Assembly: GCA_963786945.1 (NCBI GenBank)
Contig: CAWBAO010000001.1
Span: 372,001-436,000 of the forward strand
Length of the DNA: 64,000 nucleotides
Direction of reading: 5' to 3'
Source: JADKCZ01 sp963786945
Lineage (GTDB): Bacteria; Myxococcota; Myxococcia; Myxococcales; Anaeromyxobacteraceae
Below are positions 35,909-44,771 of this stretch, piece by piece. The notes beneath the pieces were generated by a model. It saw only the letters and a list, made by a program, of their open reading frames with translations, was not told the origin of the DNA and did no database searches. Position 1 is the first letter of the stretch; each line of letters starts with the position of its first letter. The position numbers and the translations under genes are program-made.

Positions 35909-37911
35909 GTCTCGTTCACGGTCACGTCCGGCTTCTCCCCGCCCTCGCCGTCGTCATGCTCGCCTCGGCGGCGCAGGCGCTGCCCGCCAGGGTGACGGTC
36001 ACGCCACCGAGCGGCGCCCGCTTCATCGAGGACCAGCGCTTCGACATCCGCGTGGAAGGGCTCGGCACCGGCCCCTTCCAGGCCACCCTGACGGTCGACG
36101 GCGAGCCGGTCGCCTTCACCTCCGGCGCGCAGAACACCGTCGAGACCGACGGCATCAGCGCCAAGGACGCCGCCGGCCAGTGGGGCGGCTTCAACGTCCG
36201 GGGCTTCGCCTTCAGGAAGCCCGGCCTGCACACGCTGACCGCGACCTTCAGCGACTCGACCGGCACGGTCTCGGCGACCTCGACGGTGCTGGTGCATGGG
36301 CTGGACGGGGACCATCGCGCCCGCTCCGGCAGCGCGGCCAGGAACATCATCATCTTCCTCGGTGACGGCATGGGGGTGTCGCACCGGACCGCGGCGCGCA
36401 TCGTCAAGTACGGCGTGGCCGGCGGCAATCCCAATGGCCGCCTGGAGATGGAGCAGTTCCCCGGCCTGGGCCTGGTGAGCACCCACTCGCTCAACAGCAT
36501 CGTCACCGACTCGTCGCCCGGCATGGCCTGCTACACCACCGGCAACCACGCCAGCAACAACCAGGAGGGCGTCTACCCCGCCCACGTCACCAGCCCGTTC
36601 TTCCAGCCGCGCGTCGAGTACCTGGGCGAGTACCTGCACCGCAAGAAGGGCACCTCGCTCGGCATCGTCACCACCGCCGACCTGGAGGACGCCACCCCGG
36701 CCGCCAACGCCGTCCACACCGGAAACCGGAACGCCGGGACCGGCATCGCCGACCAGTACCTCGACGAGTCCGGCAACAGCGGCCTGGCCGTGCTCCTGGG
36801 TGGCGGGCGCCGCTGGTTCCTCCCCAACACCGAGATCGGCTCGTCCCGCGATCTCTCGACCGACTACGCGGGCCTGCCGAACGACCTCCTGGCGGGCTGG
36901 CACCTCCCGGCCGCCGCGGCCGGCGCGGCCGACCCGGCTCGCGCGCTGCGCGCCGACTTCCAGAAGGCCGGCTTCACCTACGTCGAGGACGCCACCTCGC
37001 TGGCCGCCCTGTCGAGGCCGCCCAGGAAGCTGCTGGGGCTCTTCGGCTACGGCAACATGAACGTGGCGCTCGACAAGATCGCCAGGCGCCGGGGCACGCC
37101 GCTGGCCGACGGCACCTACGTCGTCGACCACTACCACGCGCCCGACCAGCCCATGCTGGACGAGATGACCTCGGCCGCCCTCTCGGTCCTGTCGCGCAAC
37201 GAGAAGGGCTTCGTCCTCATGGTCGAGGGCGCCCACATCGACAAGCAGTCGCACCTGATGGACGCCGACCGGGTCATCGGCGAGACGCTGGAGTTCGACG
37301 CCGCGGTGGGCGTGGCGCGCCGCTTCGCCGACCAGGCCGGGGACACGGTGGTCGTGGTGCTGGCCGACCACGAGTGCTCCGGCTTCAGCCTCATCGGCGC
37401 GCTCTCCGGCGGCGTCGCCAACGCCCGGGCGCTGCCCAGCGACGCGGCGGTGCTGGATCCCTCCAGGGCACCGGCCCGGCAGGGCCTGGCCGGCACCTAC
37501 GACGCGGCCGGCTTCCCGCGGTATGCCATCCAGGCCGACGGATACCCCGCCACCATGGACGTCGACGGCAAGGTGCTGATCGGATACGGCGCCAGCGGCG
37601 ACCGCTACGAGACCTGGCTCTCCAAGCCGCTGCCGGTGGTCGACAGCCTGCTGCCCACCAACCTCAAGGCCGAGCTCAAGACCAGGGGGTACGCCAGCGA
37701 GCCGCTGCAGCGCGCTTCGGACGCCGGCGGCTTCTACCTGCGCGGCCACGTGGCTGGCGGCCAGGCCGTCCACACGGCCGGCGACATCCCCGTGGCTGCC
37801 TACAGCAGCGGCAGCGACGCCTGGAGGGAGTTCGTGGGCGTGCAGACCAACACCGACGTGTTCTTCAAGCTGGTGCGGGCCGCCCTGGGCGGCAATCGCG
37901 ACGGCCGCTGA
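35905..37911 (+). CDS. alkaline phosphatase (PhoA family) with N-terminal Ig-like extension
   Basis: A 668-residue secreted phosphomonoesterase. The signal peptide ends in ASAAQA; residues 27-135 form an Ig-like beta domain; the catalytic domain begins IIIFLGDGMGVSHRTAARI. The nucleophile serine is in SIVTDSSPGMACY, and metal ligands lie in VEGAHIDKQSHLMDADRV and LADHECSGFS. It releases phosphate from organic esters in the periplasm or outside. AAGGAGGT lies eight bases before the ATG at 35905. A strong bidirectional hairpin follows at 37935. A possible Pho box upstream of the operon would fit phosphate control. Confidence 0.92.
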   Translation: MSLVHGHVRLLPALAVVMLASAAQALPARVTVTPPSGARFIEDQRFDIRVEGLGTGPFQATLTVDGEPVAFTSGAQNTVETDGISAKDAAGQWGGFNVRGFAFRKPGLHTLTATFSDSTGTVSATSTVLVHGLDGDHRARSGSAARNIIIFLGDGMGVSHRTAARIVKYGVAGGNPNGRLEMEQFPGLGLVSTHSLNSIVTDSSPGMACYTTGNHASNNQEGVYPAHVTSPFFQPRVEYLGEYLHRKKGTSLGIVTTADLEDATPAANAVHTGNRNAGTGIADQYLDESGNSGLAVLLGGGRRWFLPNTEIGSSRDLSTDYAGLPNDLLAGWHLPAAAAGAADPARALRADFQKAGFTYVEDATSLAALSRPPRKLLGLFGYGNMNVALDKIARRRGTPLADGTYVVDHYHAPDQPMLDEMTSAALSVLSRNEKGFVLMVEGAHIDKQSHLMDADRVIGETLEFDAAVGVARRFADQAGDTVVVVLADHECSGFSLIGALSGGVANARALPSDAAVLDPSRAPARQGLAGTYDAAGFPRYAIQADGYPATMDVDGKVLIGYGASGDRYETWLSKPLPVVDSLLPTNLKAELKTRGYASEPLQRASDAGGFYLRGHVAGGQAVHTAGDIPVAAYSSGSDAWREFVGVQTNTDVFFKLVRAALGGNRDGR

Positions 37912-37934
37912 CAGGGGGCGGGGGGAGAGGCAGA

Positions 37935-37974
37935 CCGGTCCCGGGCGCGGTCAGGCCACCGCGCTCGGGACCGG
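37935..37974. terminator. strong bidirectional terminator hairpin
   Basis: A 17-bp stem (37935-37951 with 37958-37974) with one G-T wobble and a six-base loop, between the phosphatase gene (plus) and the 69-aa gene (minus). The outer part is CCGGTCCC paired with GGGACCGG. No T run is present. Confidence 0.75.
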
Positions 37975-38034
37975 CGCAGTCGCCGCGGCCCGCGCACCAG
38001 CCGGTGGCGCCCCTCGGGGCGCCGCGCCGTCGGG

Positions 38035-38244
38035 TCAGGATGCGGCCAGCAGGGCCGGATGCTCCTCGCCGCCAGCCAGGTTCTTCACCAGGATCTTGCC
38101 ACGCGCCATGACGCCAGCATCGGCCAGCTCCTCGCGGAAGAGCTGCACGGCCTCGCGCTCGTCCCAGGCGCGGACGTGGCTCGTCAGGCGTTCGGAACGG
38201 TTGACCAACGTGCAGCGGTAGATCTTCTCGCGAGGTGCGGACAT
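38035..38244 (-). CDS. small conserved-looking protein, 69 aa, unknown function
   Basis: A 69-residue soluble protein without signal peptide, starting MSAPREKIYRCTLVNRSERL; the middle HVRAWDEREAVQLFREELAD is helical and amphipathic. The pattern of a small two-strand, one-helix domain is reminiscent of ferredoxin-like small proteins, but I do not recognise a family. GAAGGAAGGG just upstream of the ATG at 38244 is a convincing ribosome binding site. The 280 bases to the next gene contain its promoter and the promoter of the divergent glycosyltransferase gene. Confidence 0.6.
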   Translation of the reverse strand: MSAPREKIYRCTLVNRSERLTSHVRAWDEREAVQLFREELADAGVMARGKILVKNLAGGEEHPALLAAS

Positions 38245-38524
38245 GTGGGCCCTTCCTTCTCGGGCGGGAAGGTAGCCGAAAGCCGTGTGACGATGACGTG
38301 ACGAGTCCGGCACGAATCCGTGTCTCTGAGGCGACCGAATCCGGGCCTGATCGATTGGTCGTGCCACCCCGGAGGGAACCCGTCGGCCCCGCGAAAAGCC
38401 ACGACGAATCGCCATCTTGCAGGCGCCCCACCGGTGGATCCCGAGCGGCAGGCCCGGCATTCGTTGCAGAGCCGTGGCCGGCCTTTCACGAGGCCGACCC
38501 GGCCTTCGTCCATGCTCCGCAGCC

Positions 38525-39711
38525 ATGATCAGCGGCGTCTCCGCCTGGCTGCTCGGCACCGCCACCCTGGGGCTGGGGCTCCTCCTCGTCCAGTGGCTGG
38601 CCCTGCGCCGGCACCTCGGCGGGCGCCCCGAGCGGCCGACGCGCCGCCCGCCCGTCTCCATCCTCAAGCCGCTCTGCGGCGTGGACGACGGCCTGGAGCA
38701 GAACCTGGAGAGCTTCGCGACGCTGGCGTGGCCCGACCTCGAGATCCTGCTCGGCGTCCGGAGCGCCGGGGACGCCGCCTGGCCCCTGGCCCGCGCCATG
38801 GCGCTGCGCCATCCGGGGCGGTTCCGCCTGGTGGTGCAGCGTGGCGAGCCGGGCCACAACCCCAAGGTCAACCAGCTCGTCACCCTGGCCGGCGCGGCGC
38901 GCCACGACCTGCTGGTGGTGAGCGACTCCAACGTCCGGGTCGGGCCCGGGTACCTGGACGAGATCGCGGCCCTGCTGGAAGACCCGGGGGTCGGCCTGGT
39001 CACCCACGCCATCGCCGGGGCCGGCGAGCGCCGCCTCGGCTCGCTCTTCGACCACCTTCACCTCTCCGGCTACGTGTCGCCCGGCGTGGTGGCCGCCAAG
39101 TGCCTGCTCGGCGCGGACATCGTGGTCGGCAAGTCGATGGCCTTCCGTCGCGAGGACCTGGAGGCGCTGGGGGGCTTCGAGGCCGCCAAGGACGTGCTGG
39201 CGGAGGACTACGTGCTGGGCCGGATGGTCTCGCGTCGCCTGGGCAAGCGGGTCGCCGTGGCGAGGCGGCCCATCGTCAACGTGAGCCAGCGGCGGGGGCT
39301 CTCGGACTTCACAGGGCGCTACACGCGCTGGTCGGTGCTGCACCGGACCACCACCGGCCGCAGCGTCCATCTCCTCCAGGCCACGCTCAACCCGGTGCTC
39401 CTCGGCTCCGCCGCGCTGCTGGCCGACCCCGGGGTGACGACCTCGGCGGCGCTCGCCGCCATCTGTGCCGCCAAGATCGTCGTCGACGGTGCCTGCGCCC
39501 GGCTGCTCCGCCCGGGCGGGTTCCGGAGCTGGCAGCTCCTGCTGGTGCCGGTGAAGGACCTGGTCTTCGCCTGGTGCTGGGCCTCGGCCTGGTCCGCAGC
39601 CACGTCCTCTGGCGAGGACGACGCATCCGGGTCCTGGCCGGCACCCGCATCGGCGCCGCGGCACCGGCCGGCGCGACCGGCTCCCTGGTCGCCGTGCCCC
39701 GCACCTCCTGA
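38525..39711 (+). pseudogene. HpnI/ceramide-glucosyltransferase-like family 2/21 glycosyltransferase, frameshifted near the C-terminus
   Basis: A membrane glycosyltransferase. After one N-terminal helix comes RRPPVSILKPLCGVDDGLEQ, DLLVVSDSNVRVGPGYLDEI (metal-binding DxN/D), VVGKSMAFRREDLEALGGF and the RYTRW form of the Q/RxxRW motif, all typical of GT21 enzymes such as HpnI (hopanoid) or ceramide glucosyltransferases. In frame from ATG 38525 the gene is good to LVFAWCWA (about 39580); the family end LGLVRSHVLWRGRRIRVLAG then continues in another frame to a stop at 39709-39711. A missing C in the run CCC at about 39582 would repair it. Confidence 0.75.
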
Positions 39712-39780
39712 GGCGCCTCGCCGGGGCCCCGTGGCGGTGGCGGGTCAGGGCCACCGCGCGGGAGGTTGCACCTCCAGGCG

Positions 39781-40560
39781 CTAGGCTGCCACCAGGTCGA
39801 CGACGGGCCGCTCGACCGGCCTTCGCCCGCCATGCTCAAGCCATGCCTGGCCCGTCAACCGGCCGGCCTCGTGGCGGAAGAGCCGGGTACGCCCGAGACC
39901 GGTCGTGCAGCCGGCGTTCACGACCCGCAGCGGCCGCTCCTCGCCGCGCCCCAGCACCAGCTCGGCCGGCACGTGGCGGTGGCCGTGGAGCACGAGATCG
40001 CAGCGGCCGCGCAGCCGCCTGAGGAGCGCCGGACCGCGCCGGAGCTCGGCGGTCCAGGGCAGGCCGACCAGGGCCGCCAGGCGCTCCCACACGTCGTCCC
40101 CCGGCAGCCGATGCACGTGATGGTGGAGGAGCACCGCCACGAGCATGGCGGCCGGGGCGCGATCGAGCGCCGCGTCGATGTCCGCGAGGTCGTCGGCCGT
40201 GATCAGGCCGTGGGCGTCGACGGGCCGGCGGTTGTGCGGCGCCGTCGAGTCGACCCGGACCAGGAAGAGCCCGTGGTGGGTCTCGGTGGCCACCCGGCCA
40301 CGCATGAGCAGCCGGCCAGCGTTCTCGCCGATCCGATCGTGGTTTCCAGGCACCACCGTCATCCGGTCGGCGATCGGGGCGGTGAGGCGCCGGAAGGTGG
40401 CCAGCTGGTCGAACTGGCCGCCGTCGGTGATGTCACCGGTCACCACCACGTGGTCGACGTCGGACTTGACCAGCGCGGTCACCGCGCGCCCCAGGCCGAT
40501 GGTATCGGCCCCGCTGCGGCCGAGGTGCAGGTCCGACAGGTGGGCGAGCGTCCTCTTCAC
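39781..40560 (-). CDS. calcineurin-like metallophosphoesterase
   Basis: A 259-residue class III phosphodiesterase. All five motif blocks are present in order: LSDLHLGRSG, VVVTGDITDGGQ, VVPGNHDRIGENA, LLHHHVHRLPG and LVLHGHRHVPAEL. The GTG at 40560 is preceded by GAGGAGG, which sets the start. The gene lies just before the frameshift-rich block and its reading frame is intact. The substrate is unknown; similar proteins cleave cyclic nucleotides, lipid pyrophosphates or other phosphodiesters. Confidence 0.85.
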   Translation of the reverse strand: MKRTLAHLSDLHLGRSGADTIGLGRAVTALVKSDVDHVVVTGDITDGGQFDQLATFRRLTAPIADRMTVVPGNHDRIGENAGRLLMRGRVATETHHGLFLVRVDSTAPHNRRPVDAHGLITADDLADIDAALDRAPAAMLVAVLLHHHVHRLPGDDVWERLAALVGLPWTAELRRGPALLRRLRGRCDLVLHGHRHVPAELVLGRGEERPLRVVNAGCTTGLGRTRLFRHEAGRLTGQAWLEHGGRRPVERPVVDLVAA

Positions 40561-40721
40561 GTGTCCTCCTCGAGGCCGGCATTGGACACCGGTCCGGTGA
40601 CGGATCGAGGACCGCTGGCGGTCGAGGAGGTGAACTGTGGCGCCGTTGCCGGGCCGTTTCCGGGCCGCGACGGGCCGGCCACGCGGCGCCGTCACGCTCC
40701 TTGGCCACGGAGGGGGCCCCC

Positions 40722-41248
40722 ATGGCACGACGCGAGATCAGGCCGCTCAGGCAGGACGACTTCGCCGAGCTGATGCGGCTCGAGGAAGAGGTGTTCGGCG
40801 CCGCCGGCGAGGGCGTGCTGGGCGCCTACTACGTCCGGCTCTGCTGCGAGTTCTTCGCGGAGACCTGCTTCGCCGCGGTCGAGGACGGCCGGATCGTCGG
40901 CTACGTCCTCTGCTTCGTGAAGGGGCCCGAGGCCTACTGCACCACGCTGGCCGTGGCCTCTGGGCCGGCAGGGATCGCGGGTGGCGGTCCAGCTGCTGCG
41001 GGCGCTGGTCGCCAGCCTCGCCGCCCGCGTGGACGAGCTGCTGGTTCACGGTGAAGGAGGACAACCTCGCCGCCCGCTCGCTCCACCGGGCCCTCGGCGC
41101 CACCGAGCTGGGCTTCCGCGACGACTTCTACGGCCCGGGCGACCGGCGGCTGGTCTCGCGCGTCGACCGGGCCGGCTTCGAGGCGCTTCGCGGCCGGATG
41201 GAGCGGCTCGGCCTCGTCGACCGCGAGTCGCTCCAGGAGGTGGCCTGA
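40722..41248 (+). pseudogene. GNAT-family acetyltransferase, two frameshifts
   Basis: The conserved GNAT pieces are in three reading frames. First MARREIRPLRQDDFAELMRL to EAYCTTLAV in frame 40722; then VAVQLLRALVASLAARVDEL (near 40981) in a second frame; then TVKEDNLAARSLHRALGATE and VDRAGFEALRGRMERLGLVD in a third frame, ending at 41248. The breaks are near 40970 and 41043. The ATG has GGAGGGGG before it. The stop overlaps the next ATG as TGATG. The target is unknown; the coupling to an acyltransferase and an agmatinase hints at an amine. Confidence 0.7.
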
Positions 41249-42001
41249 TGACCGCCCTGGCCGGCCTCGCCACCGGCGCCGGGGTGATCCGGGCCGGCGC
41301 GAGGATGGCCCTGACCGGGACCACCGCCGCCCTGGCCGCCGCCCGGGCCGGGAACTCCCGCACGGGCGGGGCCCGGGCGAGGGCCCGCGCCCGTGCCCTT
41401 CGCGACGGCTGCCGCGCCGTTCTCGCTCACCACGGGATCGAGGCCCATGTGCAGGGCCTGCCGCCCGTGGGCCCGGCACTGCTCGCCTGCAACCACGTGA
41501 GCTGGCTCGATCCCATCGTGGTGGCGGCACACGTCCCGTGCGCGCCCATCTCCAAGCTCGACGTTCGCGGCTGGCCGCTCATCGGGGTGGTGGCCAGCCG
41601 GCTCGGCGTCATCTTCTACGAGCGGGGCAACCGGAGCTCGGGGTGCGAGGTCCTCCGCGAGGCGGCGCAGGCGCTGGGGAACCAGGTGTCCCTCCTCAAC
41701 TTCCCCGAGGGGACCACCACCGACGGTGCCAGGCGTGGCCCCCTTCCAGAAGGGGCTCTTCGGCCTGGCACTCCGGCTAGGCGTGCCGGTGGTGCCGGTG
41801 GCGATCCGCTACCGGCCAGCCGACCTGGCCTGGACCGGTGACGCCACCTTCCTGCCCCACTACCTGCGGCTGGCGGCGCGCGGGCGGTCGGGCGTGCGAC
41901 TCCGGTTCGGGAATCCGGTTCGGGCCGACCGGCACCCCACGGCCGCCGGCCTGGCCGCCGAGGTGCGCGACCAGGTGGCGATGCTGCTGGAGGCGGCGTG
42001 A
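41248..42001 (+). pseudogene. PlsC-type 1-acylglycerol-3-phosphate acyltransferase, one frameshift
   Basis: Acyltransferase signatures are all present but in two frames. Frame 1 from ATG 41248 has the HX4D motif ACNHVSWLDPIVVAA, then GVIFYERGNRSSG and LNFPEGTTTDG. Frame 2 begins near 41730 with VAPFQKGLFGLALRLGVPVV and VPVAIRYRPADLAW, and ends at 42001. The family needs these to be continuous, so a base was lost or gained near 41730. It probably acylates a glycerolipid or a related acceptor in the membrane. Overlaps: TGATG with the previous gene and GTGA with the next. Confidence 0.72.
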
Positions 42002-42932
42002 GCCAGCAGTCCGCAGGCGAGTACCTGGCCCATGGCCAGACCCCCTTCTTCCGTCTGGCGACCTGGTCGCGCCACGGCGTGCTGCCGGGCGGCACCAGGG
42101 CCGTCCTGCTGGGCGTCCCGTATGACGGCGGCACCACCGCCACGCCGGGGGCCCGCTTCGCCCCGTTCCATGTCCGACGGGTCAGCGCCTTCGTACAGGG
42201 CTGGCACCCGGTCCATCGGCTCGACGTCTTCGAGCGAATCGGGGGCGATCGACGGTGGCAACGTGGTCTTCCCGCCCTTCCAGGCCGCGGCCGTCCGGGA
42301 ACGGGTCGAGGCCGACTGCCACGCCGTCCACCGGGCCGGCGCCGCCCCGTTCCTCGTCGGCGGTGACCACTCGATCGCGCTCCCGGCGCTGCGCGCGGCG
42401 GCCAGGGCCCACGGGCCCCTGGCCGTGATCCACGTGGACGCCCACCTCGACACCAGCACCCCGGCGACCTGGGGCGAGCCGTTCCACCATGGCACGCCGT
42501 TCCGCCACGCCATCGAGGAGGGGCTGATCCTCCCGGGCCAGCTCCACCAGGTGGGGCTGCGCGGCCCGCGGGGCGGCGACGAGGACGAAATGATCAGCGT
42601 GGACGCATGGGGCACGGGCCTTCACCGCCGACGACGTGGCCGCCCGCGGCGCCGCCACCGTCTCCTCCCTCATCCGCGAGGCAATCGGCGCTCGCCCGGC
42701 CTACCTCTCCTTCGACGTCGACGCCGTCGACCCGGCCTACGCCCCGGGCACCGGCACGCCGGTCCCCGGTGGGCTCACCTCGCGCGAGGCGCTGCAGCTG
42801 GTCCGCGGTCTCGCCGGCCTGCGGCTGGTCGGCATGGACCTGGTCGAGGCCTGCCCTGCGCTCGACCATGCCAATCTCACCTGCCACCTCGCAGCGCACC
42901 TGCTGTTCGAGGGGCTCGCGCTCGTCACCTGA
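41998..42932 (+). pseudogene. agmatinase/ureohydrolase family protein, two frameshifts
   Basis: Three frames carry the family in order: RAVLLGVPYDGGTTATPGAR with HRLDVFERIG; then AIDGGNVVFPPFQAAAVRER, LVGGDHSIALPALR and AVIHVDAHLDTSTPATWGEP; then AARGAATVSSLIREAIGARP and SFDVDAVDPAYAPGTGTPV. GGDHS, DAHLD and SFDVDAVDP bind the two manganese ions. The shape (HGTPFRHAIEEGLI) is of agmatinase or guanidinobutyrase type. The breaks are near 42240 (one extra G) and 42612. GTG 41998 overlaps the stop of the PlsC gene. It would hydrolyse a guanidino compound to urea and amine. Confidence 0.75.
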
Positions 42933-42987
42933 AGTTCACGGTGCATCCCCGGCACCGACACCCCGGCCCGGTATCAAGGATCCAGCG

Positions 42988-43589
42988 ATGGAAGCCAACC
43001 GAGAGCTTCAGGACGTTCAGCCGCTGGCGATGGTCGACGAGGCCACCGCCGACGGCGTCGGCACGATCGCGGTCGGGGCCTTCTCCCGCCTGCTCGCCTG
43101 GGACCGGGCGACCCTCCTCGCGGCGCGCCGGTGGCGCACCCCGGGGCGGACCGTGGCGGCGCGCACGCTCACCCGGCTCGGTGATGCGAGCGGCTGGACG
43201 CTGGTCGGGCTGGCCTTCTTCGCGACGTTCACGCCACTGGGGCTCTCGCTGGGGCTCCGGCTGGGCGCGGCCGCCGGCCTCGCCACCGCGCTGTCGCAGG
43301 CCCTCAAGCGGCTCCTCCAGCGCGCCCGCCCCGACCTGGCCATCGCCGGCTTCGTCCCCGAGGCGGCCAACCCGGATCGCTTCAGCTTCCCGTCCGGCCA
43401 CACCTGCGCCGCCTTCGCCGTGGCGCTGGCCTTCGCCGGCGCCCCCTTCGGCCTCGGCGCGCTGTTCCTGCGCTGGCCGTCGGCATCGGCGCCTCGCGCG
43501 TCTACCTCGGCGCGCACTACCCGCTCGACGTGGCCGCCGGCGCGCTGCTCGGCAGCGTCGCCGGGCTGGCGACCGGCCTGCTCTTCTGA
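42988..43589 (+). pseudogene. PAP2-family membrane phosphatase, one frameshift
   Basis: A membrane phosphatase with all three PAP2 signatures: KRLLQRARPDL, FSFPSGHTCAAFAVALA, and SRVYLGAHYPLDVAAG. The first two are in the frame of ATG 42988; the third is in another frame, so a base (a G near 43470 in CTGCGCTGG) is missing. The gene then ends TGLLF and stop at 43587-43589. It would dephosphorylate a lipid phosphate or isoprenyl diphosphate, which fits the acyltransferase upstream. A terminator hairpin follows. Confidence 0.8.
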
Positions 43590-43619
43590 CCCGCCACCGG
43601 GCTGGCGCCGGGCACGGCA

Positions 43620-43643
43620 GCCCCGGGGGGCGGTCCCCGGGGC
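43620..43643. terminator. bidirectional terminator hairpin
   Basis: GCCCCGGGG, six-base loop, CCCCGGGGC: a perfect 9-bp stem between the PAP2 gene (plus) and the small secreted gene (minus), both of which end within about 35 bases. Confidence 0.65.
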
Positions 43644-43655
43644 CGCGCCACGACC

Positions 43656-43865
43656 TCAGTTGGCGGCGGTGGTGGCCGGCTTGGCCTCGGCCTTCCTGGC
43701 CTCCACCTTGGCCGGCCGGGCCTCGGCCTTGGTGGTGGCGACCGTGGCCGGGGCCGCCTTGTCCTGCTTCTCGGCGGTCTTCGACTTCATGCCGTCGCAG
43801 GCGAGCGCCGGTGCGGCCAGCGCCAGGACCGCGGCGGCGGCGGCGAGCTTGGATGCGAGCTTCAT
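43656..43865 (-). CDS. small secreted Lys/Ala-rich protein, 69 aa
   Basis: Signal peptide (MKLASKLAAAAAVLALAAPA) followed by a low-complexity tail rich in Lys, Ala and Glu (KAEARPAKVEARKAEAKPAT). One cysteine lies right after the predicted cleavage site. AAGGAG precedes the ATG at 43865. No family recognised; it may be a DNA- or envelope-binding peptide. It sits downstream of phoU on the same strand, 197 bases away, and may or may not belong to the pst operon. Confidence 0.55.
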   Translation of the reverse strand: MKLASKLAAAAAVLALAAPALACDGMKSKTAEKQDKAAPATVATTKAEARPAKVEARKAEAKPATTAAN

Positions 43866-44062
43866 GACCTGCTCCTTCGGTGTGGCACGCCGGGGCCCCC
43901 AGCGTGGGAGCGGCCGCGCGCCGCCGGCGATGAACCGCCGCGTCCGGGTGGCATGGCGGCCGGAGACGCGCTCCGCCGCAACCTGGACACCGGCGCCCCG
44001 ATCGGGCTGGTCCAGCCATTCCGCGGCCATCGCCCGTTGACGCTCCAACCGGGGGGAAGCGC

Positions 44063-44744
44063 TCACGCCTTGTTCTTGGCGTGCCGGACGTCGGTGCCGC
44101 GAACCATGAAGATGACCATCTCGGCCAGGTTGGTGGCGTGGTCGCCGAACCGCTCGAGGTGCTTGGCGGAGAACATGAGCGAGGTGGCGCGCCGGATGCT
44201 GCGCGGGTCCTCCATCATGGAGGTGAGCAGGTCGCCGAAGATCTTCAGGTAGAGGGCGTCGAGGTGGTCGTCGCCCTCCAGCACCTCCTCGGCCTTGACC
44301 GGCGTCGGCGGTGACGAAGGCGTCGAGCGCCTTGGCCAGCGCCGCCTCGGTCAGGGCCGCCAGCCGCCGCAGGTCGTGCAGCGGCTGGAGCGGCGGCGCC
44401 TGGGCCAGGTCGACGGCGCGCTCGGCGATGTTGACCGCCAGGTCGCCCATGCGCTCGAGGTCGGTGACGATCTTGAGGGCGGTGGTGATGAAGCGCAGGT
44501 CGCTGGCGGCCGGCTGGCGCAGGGCCAGGATGCGCCGGCAGGCGCCGTCGATGTCGACCTCCATCCGGTTGACGACCTTGTCCTCGCGCGATCGACCTGC
44601 TCGGCCAGCGCGGCGTCGCGCTCGACGATGGCCCGGACGCTGTCGGCGATGGCCGCCTCGACGCAGGCCGCCCATCACCAGCAGCTGCTCGCGCAGCGCG
44701 CTGCAGCTCCGCCTCGTAGGTCTTGTCGATGTGGGTCTTGGCCA
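44063..44744 (-). pseudogene. phoU: PhoU, phosphate system regulator, several frameshifts
   Basis: PhoU is a helical bundle that couples PstSCAB to PhoR signalling. The start MAKTHIDKTYEAEL is in one frame, VVNRMEVDIDGACRRILALR and TTALKIVTDLERMGDLAVNI in another, and LEGDDHLDALYLKIFGDLLT with SAKHLERFGDHATNLAEMVI in a third. Slips lie near 44700, 44675, 44598 and 44300. Both metal-type ExxxD motifs (LERMGDLAVN and LERFGDHATN) are present. Gene order pstB-phoU is typical. Motifs and codon use look functional, so I read the breaks as assembly error. Confidence 0.85.
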
Positions 44745-44771
44745 TGTGCGTTCCGATCCCCGCCGGCGATC

